Positions 7,208-8,999 of a stretch of DNA of 8,999 nucleotides are shown here, piece after piece (within the stretch, counting starts at the first letter, position 1; each line of letters begins with the position of its first letter). The notes below the pieces were generated by a model. The model was not told where the DNA came from and did not search any database. It saw only the letters and a program-made list of their open reading frames with translations. The stretch lies in the NCBI GenBank assembly GCA_964624465.1, contig CAZUZD010000263.1, positions 1 through 8,999 on the forward strand. The letters run 5' to 3'. Origin of the DNA: CAZUZD01 sp964624465 (GTDB lineage Bacteria; Planctomycetota; Planctomycetia; Isosphaerales; Isosphaeraceae). The position numbers were made by a program, and so were the translations under genes.

Positions 7208-8999
7208 CGTCGATCGATCCTTCGTGCGAGTCGGCCGGCGCCAGCAGCAGGGCTGAGCGGGCCGGGAGCTGCCATCCATCGAGGCGGACCGGCGGTGGCG
7301 TGCCGTGGCCGCCATAACGCGGGTCCTCGCTCGACCAGAGCAAGGCCCACTCCCGCCCCGGGCCGGTCGGGGCGAGCAGGGGCTCGGTGACGGGCCCGAG
7401 ATCCAGCTGCGGGCCGAAGTTCAGCACCAGCAGCCGCTCGGCGCCCGCCGGGTCGGCCAGGCGTGCGGCCAGCGCCTGATCGGTGAGCACCGCCGTCGTC
7501 ACGCCCCCCTCGGCCTGCGCGGCCAGCACCGGGTCCTCGCGCCGCAGCCGCAGCAGGTCGCGGTGCAGCGCCAGCACCTCGGCGTGGCCGGGCTGGGTGC
7601 GCTCGGCGTGATCCAGGACGGAGCGGGACCGGGTCGCGGGGTCGGCCGGGTGCGGGAGCCCGTCGGCGACCTCGGGCAATGCGAGGCTAGCGAACTGGCT
7701 CAGGAAGTCGCGGCGCCCCTGGTGCATCTGCGCCGCGATGTCGGGCGGCTGGTCGCCGAAGTACAGGAACGGCGTGCTGGCGGCGAACTCCTGGCCCATG
7801 AAGAGCAGGGGGGTGCCCGGCCCGAGCAGCAGCAGCGCCGTCAGGGTCCGGAGCGTCGCCGGGTCGGTCTGGCGGTGCAGCCGCTCGCCGCGCAGCGAGT
7901 TGGCCACCTGGTCGTGATTCTGGAGGTAGTTGACGAACTGCCAGGGCATCAGTCCGCGCGGCACCGAGCCCCGGCGCTTGCCCTGACGGGCGTTGCGCTG
8001 GCCCTGGTACAGCCAGCCGTGCCGCAGCAGGGCCGCCACCTCGGAGGCATGGCCCCGGTAGTCGGCGTAGTATGCCTCGCGGCGGCCGGTGGCCAGCACC
8101 CGGGCGGTGTGGTGGAAGTCGTCGGACCAGAGGCCGTCGAGCCCGATGCCACGCGCCGAGGCCGGCCGCGCCAGCTGCTCGTGCTGCGGTTCGTTCTCGC
8201 CCAGCACCAGCGCCTTCCGGCCGGCGGCCGCCGCGACGGCGCGCACGCGGTCGGCGATCTCGGTGAGGATGTGCGGCCGCGAGCGGTCGAAGAACGCCTG
8301 GGTGGCGTCGATCCGCAGGCCGTCGAGGTGGTACTCGGCGGCCCACATCGCCGCATTCTCGACGATGAACCGCCGCACGGGGGCACACCCCTCGCCGTCG
8401 AAGTTCACCGCCTCGCCCCACTCGGTCGCGTGCTGCTTCGAGAAGTAGCAGTCGGCAAACTGCGGCAGGAAGTTGCCGGTGGGCCCGAAGTGGTTGTAGA
8501 CGACATCCAGCAGCACCCCGAGCCCCAGGCCGTGCGCCCGGTCGACGAACCGGCGGAAGTCGTCGGGCGGCCCGTAGCGGTGGTAGGGGGCGTACTGGCC
8601 GACGCCGTCGTAGCCCCAGCCGAAGCGCCCCGGCTGCTCGGCCACCGGCATCAGCTCGACCAGGGTCACGCCCAGCTCGGCCAGCTCCTCCAGGTGCTGC
8701 GCGGCGGCCGTCCAGGTGCCCTCGGGCGTGAACGTGCCGACGTGCAGCTCGTAGAGCACCTGCCCGCGCGGGCCGGGGCCGGTCCACGCCGCGTCGGTCC
8801 AGACGAAGTCGCGCGGGTCGACGACCTGCGACGGGCCCATCGGCCCCTCGGGCTGGAACCGCGAGGACGGATCGGCGAGCAGCTCGGGTCGGTCGTCGAG
8901 CCGGAACCGGTACCGGGTCCCCGCGCCGGCGTGGCGGATCAGGCCCGCCCAGTGCCCGTCGGGCTCGGCGGCCAGCGGCGCCTCGGCGCGGGGCGCCCC
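7191..8999 (-). CDS. treZ: malto-oligosyltrehalose trehalohydrolase (5' end outside the window)
   Basis: TreZ (GH13 family) hydrolyses the bond next to the terminal trehalose of maltooligosyltrehalose, releasing trehalose; its partner TreY makes that substrate. The frame stays open to the window edge: before the internal ATG at 8840 there are 53 more in-frame codons carrying typical TreZ sequence (HWAGLIRHAGAG, YRFRLDD, DPSSRFQPEG just before MGPSQVVDP), so 8840 is not the start and roughly the first 50 residues are missing. The remainder shows the end of the N-terminal beta domain, ELHVGTFTPEGTW, then the barrel: DVVYNHFGP (region I), GLRIDATQA with the nucleophile Asp (codon 8307-8309), LVLGENEPQ with the acid/base Glu (8196-8198), and YLQNHDQVAN with the third Asp (7911-7913). 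A C-terminal beta domain ends at the TAG at 7191-7193. All three catalytic acids are present. The debranching-enzyme gene begins within its last codons. Confidence 0.95.
7218..7222 (-). promoter_or_regulatory. Shine-Dalgarno site for the debranching enzyme, inside treZ
   Basis: On the minus strand AAGGA lies 10 nt before the ATG at 7207, within the last coding codons of treZ. It favours 7207 over the downstream ATG at 7180, which has only C/G-rich sequence before it, and indicates coupled translation of the two enzymes. Confidence 0.65.

Overview
The window is very GC-rich, uses almost only G/C-ending codons, and carries two exported proteins with a C-terminal PEP-CTERM sorting signal. With the enzymes present, this fits a high-GC planctomycete (Isosphaeraceae-like) best. 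That placement is an inference from gene content and composition; no rRNA or other marker gene is present. An assembly gap of 10 Ns (5764-5773) suggests a draft genome.

Layout. Positions 1-70 may hold the tail of a gene from the left. Positions 71-859 hold no convincing gene, but include a good sigma70-type promoter (544-572). Two tandem paralogous PEP-CTERM proteins follow on the + strand (860-1549 and 1984-2691). Each ends in a strong hairpin terminator and the second has its own promoter, so they look like separate transcripts. Next comes a minus-strand adenylate-kinase-family gene (2894-3529, GTG start). Divergent from it is a + strand pair: a histidine phosphatase (3745-4479) overlapping a small membrane/coiled-coil protein (4469-4996). 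The right half is a minus-strand operon: treZ (7191-8999, 5' end outside the window) followed, with a 17-nt overlap, by a glycogen-debranching enzyme (5107-7207) interrupted by the N gap.

How they work together. TreZ and the debranching enzyme both act on alpha-glucans. The debrancher trims branch points to give linear chains, and TreZ releases trehalose from chains whose end has been converted to maltooligosyltrehalose by TreY (not in the window, possibly upstream of treZ). The two PEP-CTERM proteins are presumably exported and anchored at the cell surface through an exosortase-type system encoded elsewhere; their ectodomains are not recognised. The kinase and the phosphatase/membrane pair have no clear functional link to the rest.

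The window looks mostly ordinary. The points most worth a second look are the PEP-CTERM tandem duplication with its matching promoters and leaders, the gap that splits the debranching enzyme (7 residues are predicted missing), the treZ-debrancher coupling, and the phosphatase-membrane protein overlap. I found no CRISPR array, tRNA, rRNA, insertion sequence, defence system or phage feature.
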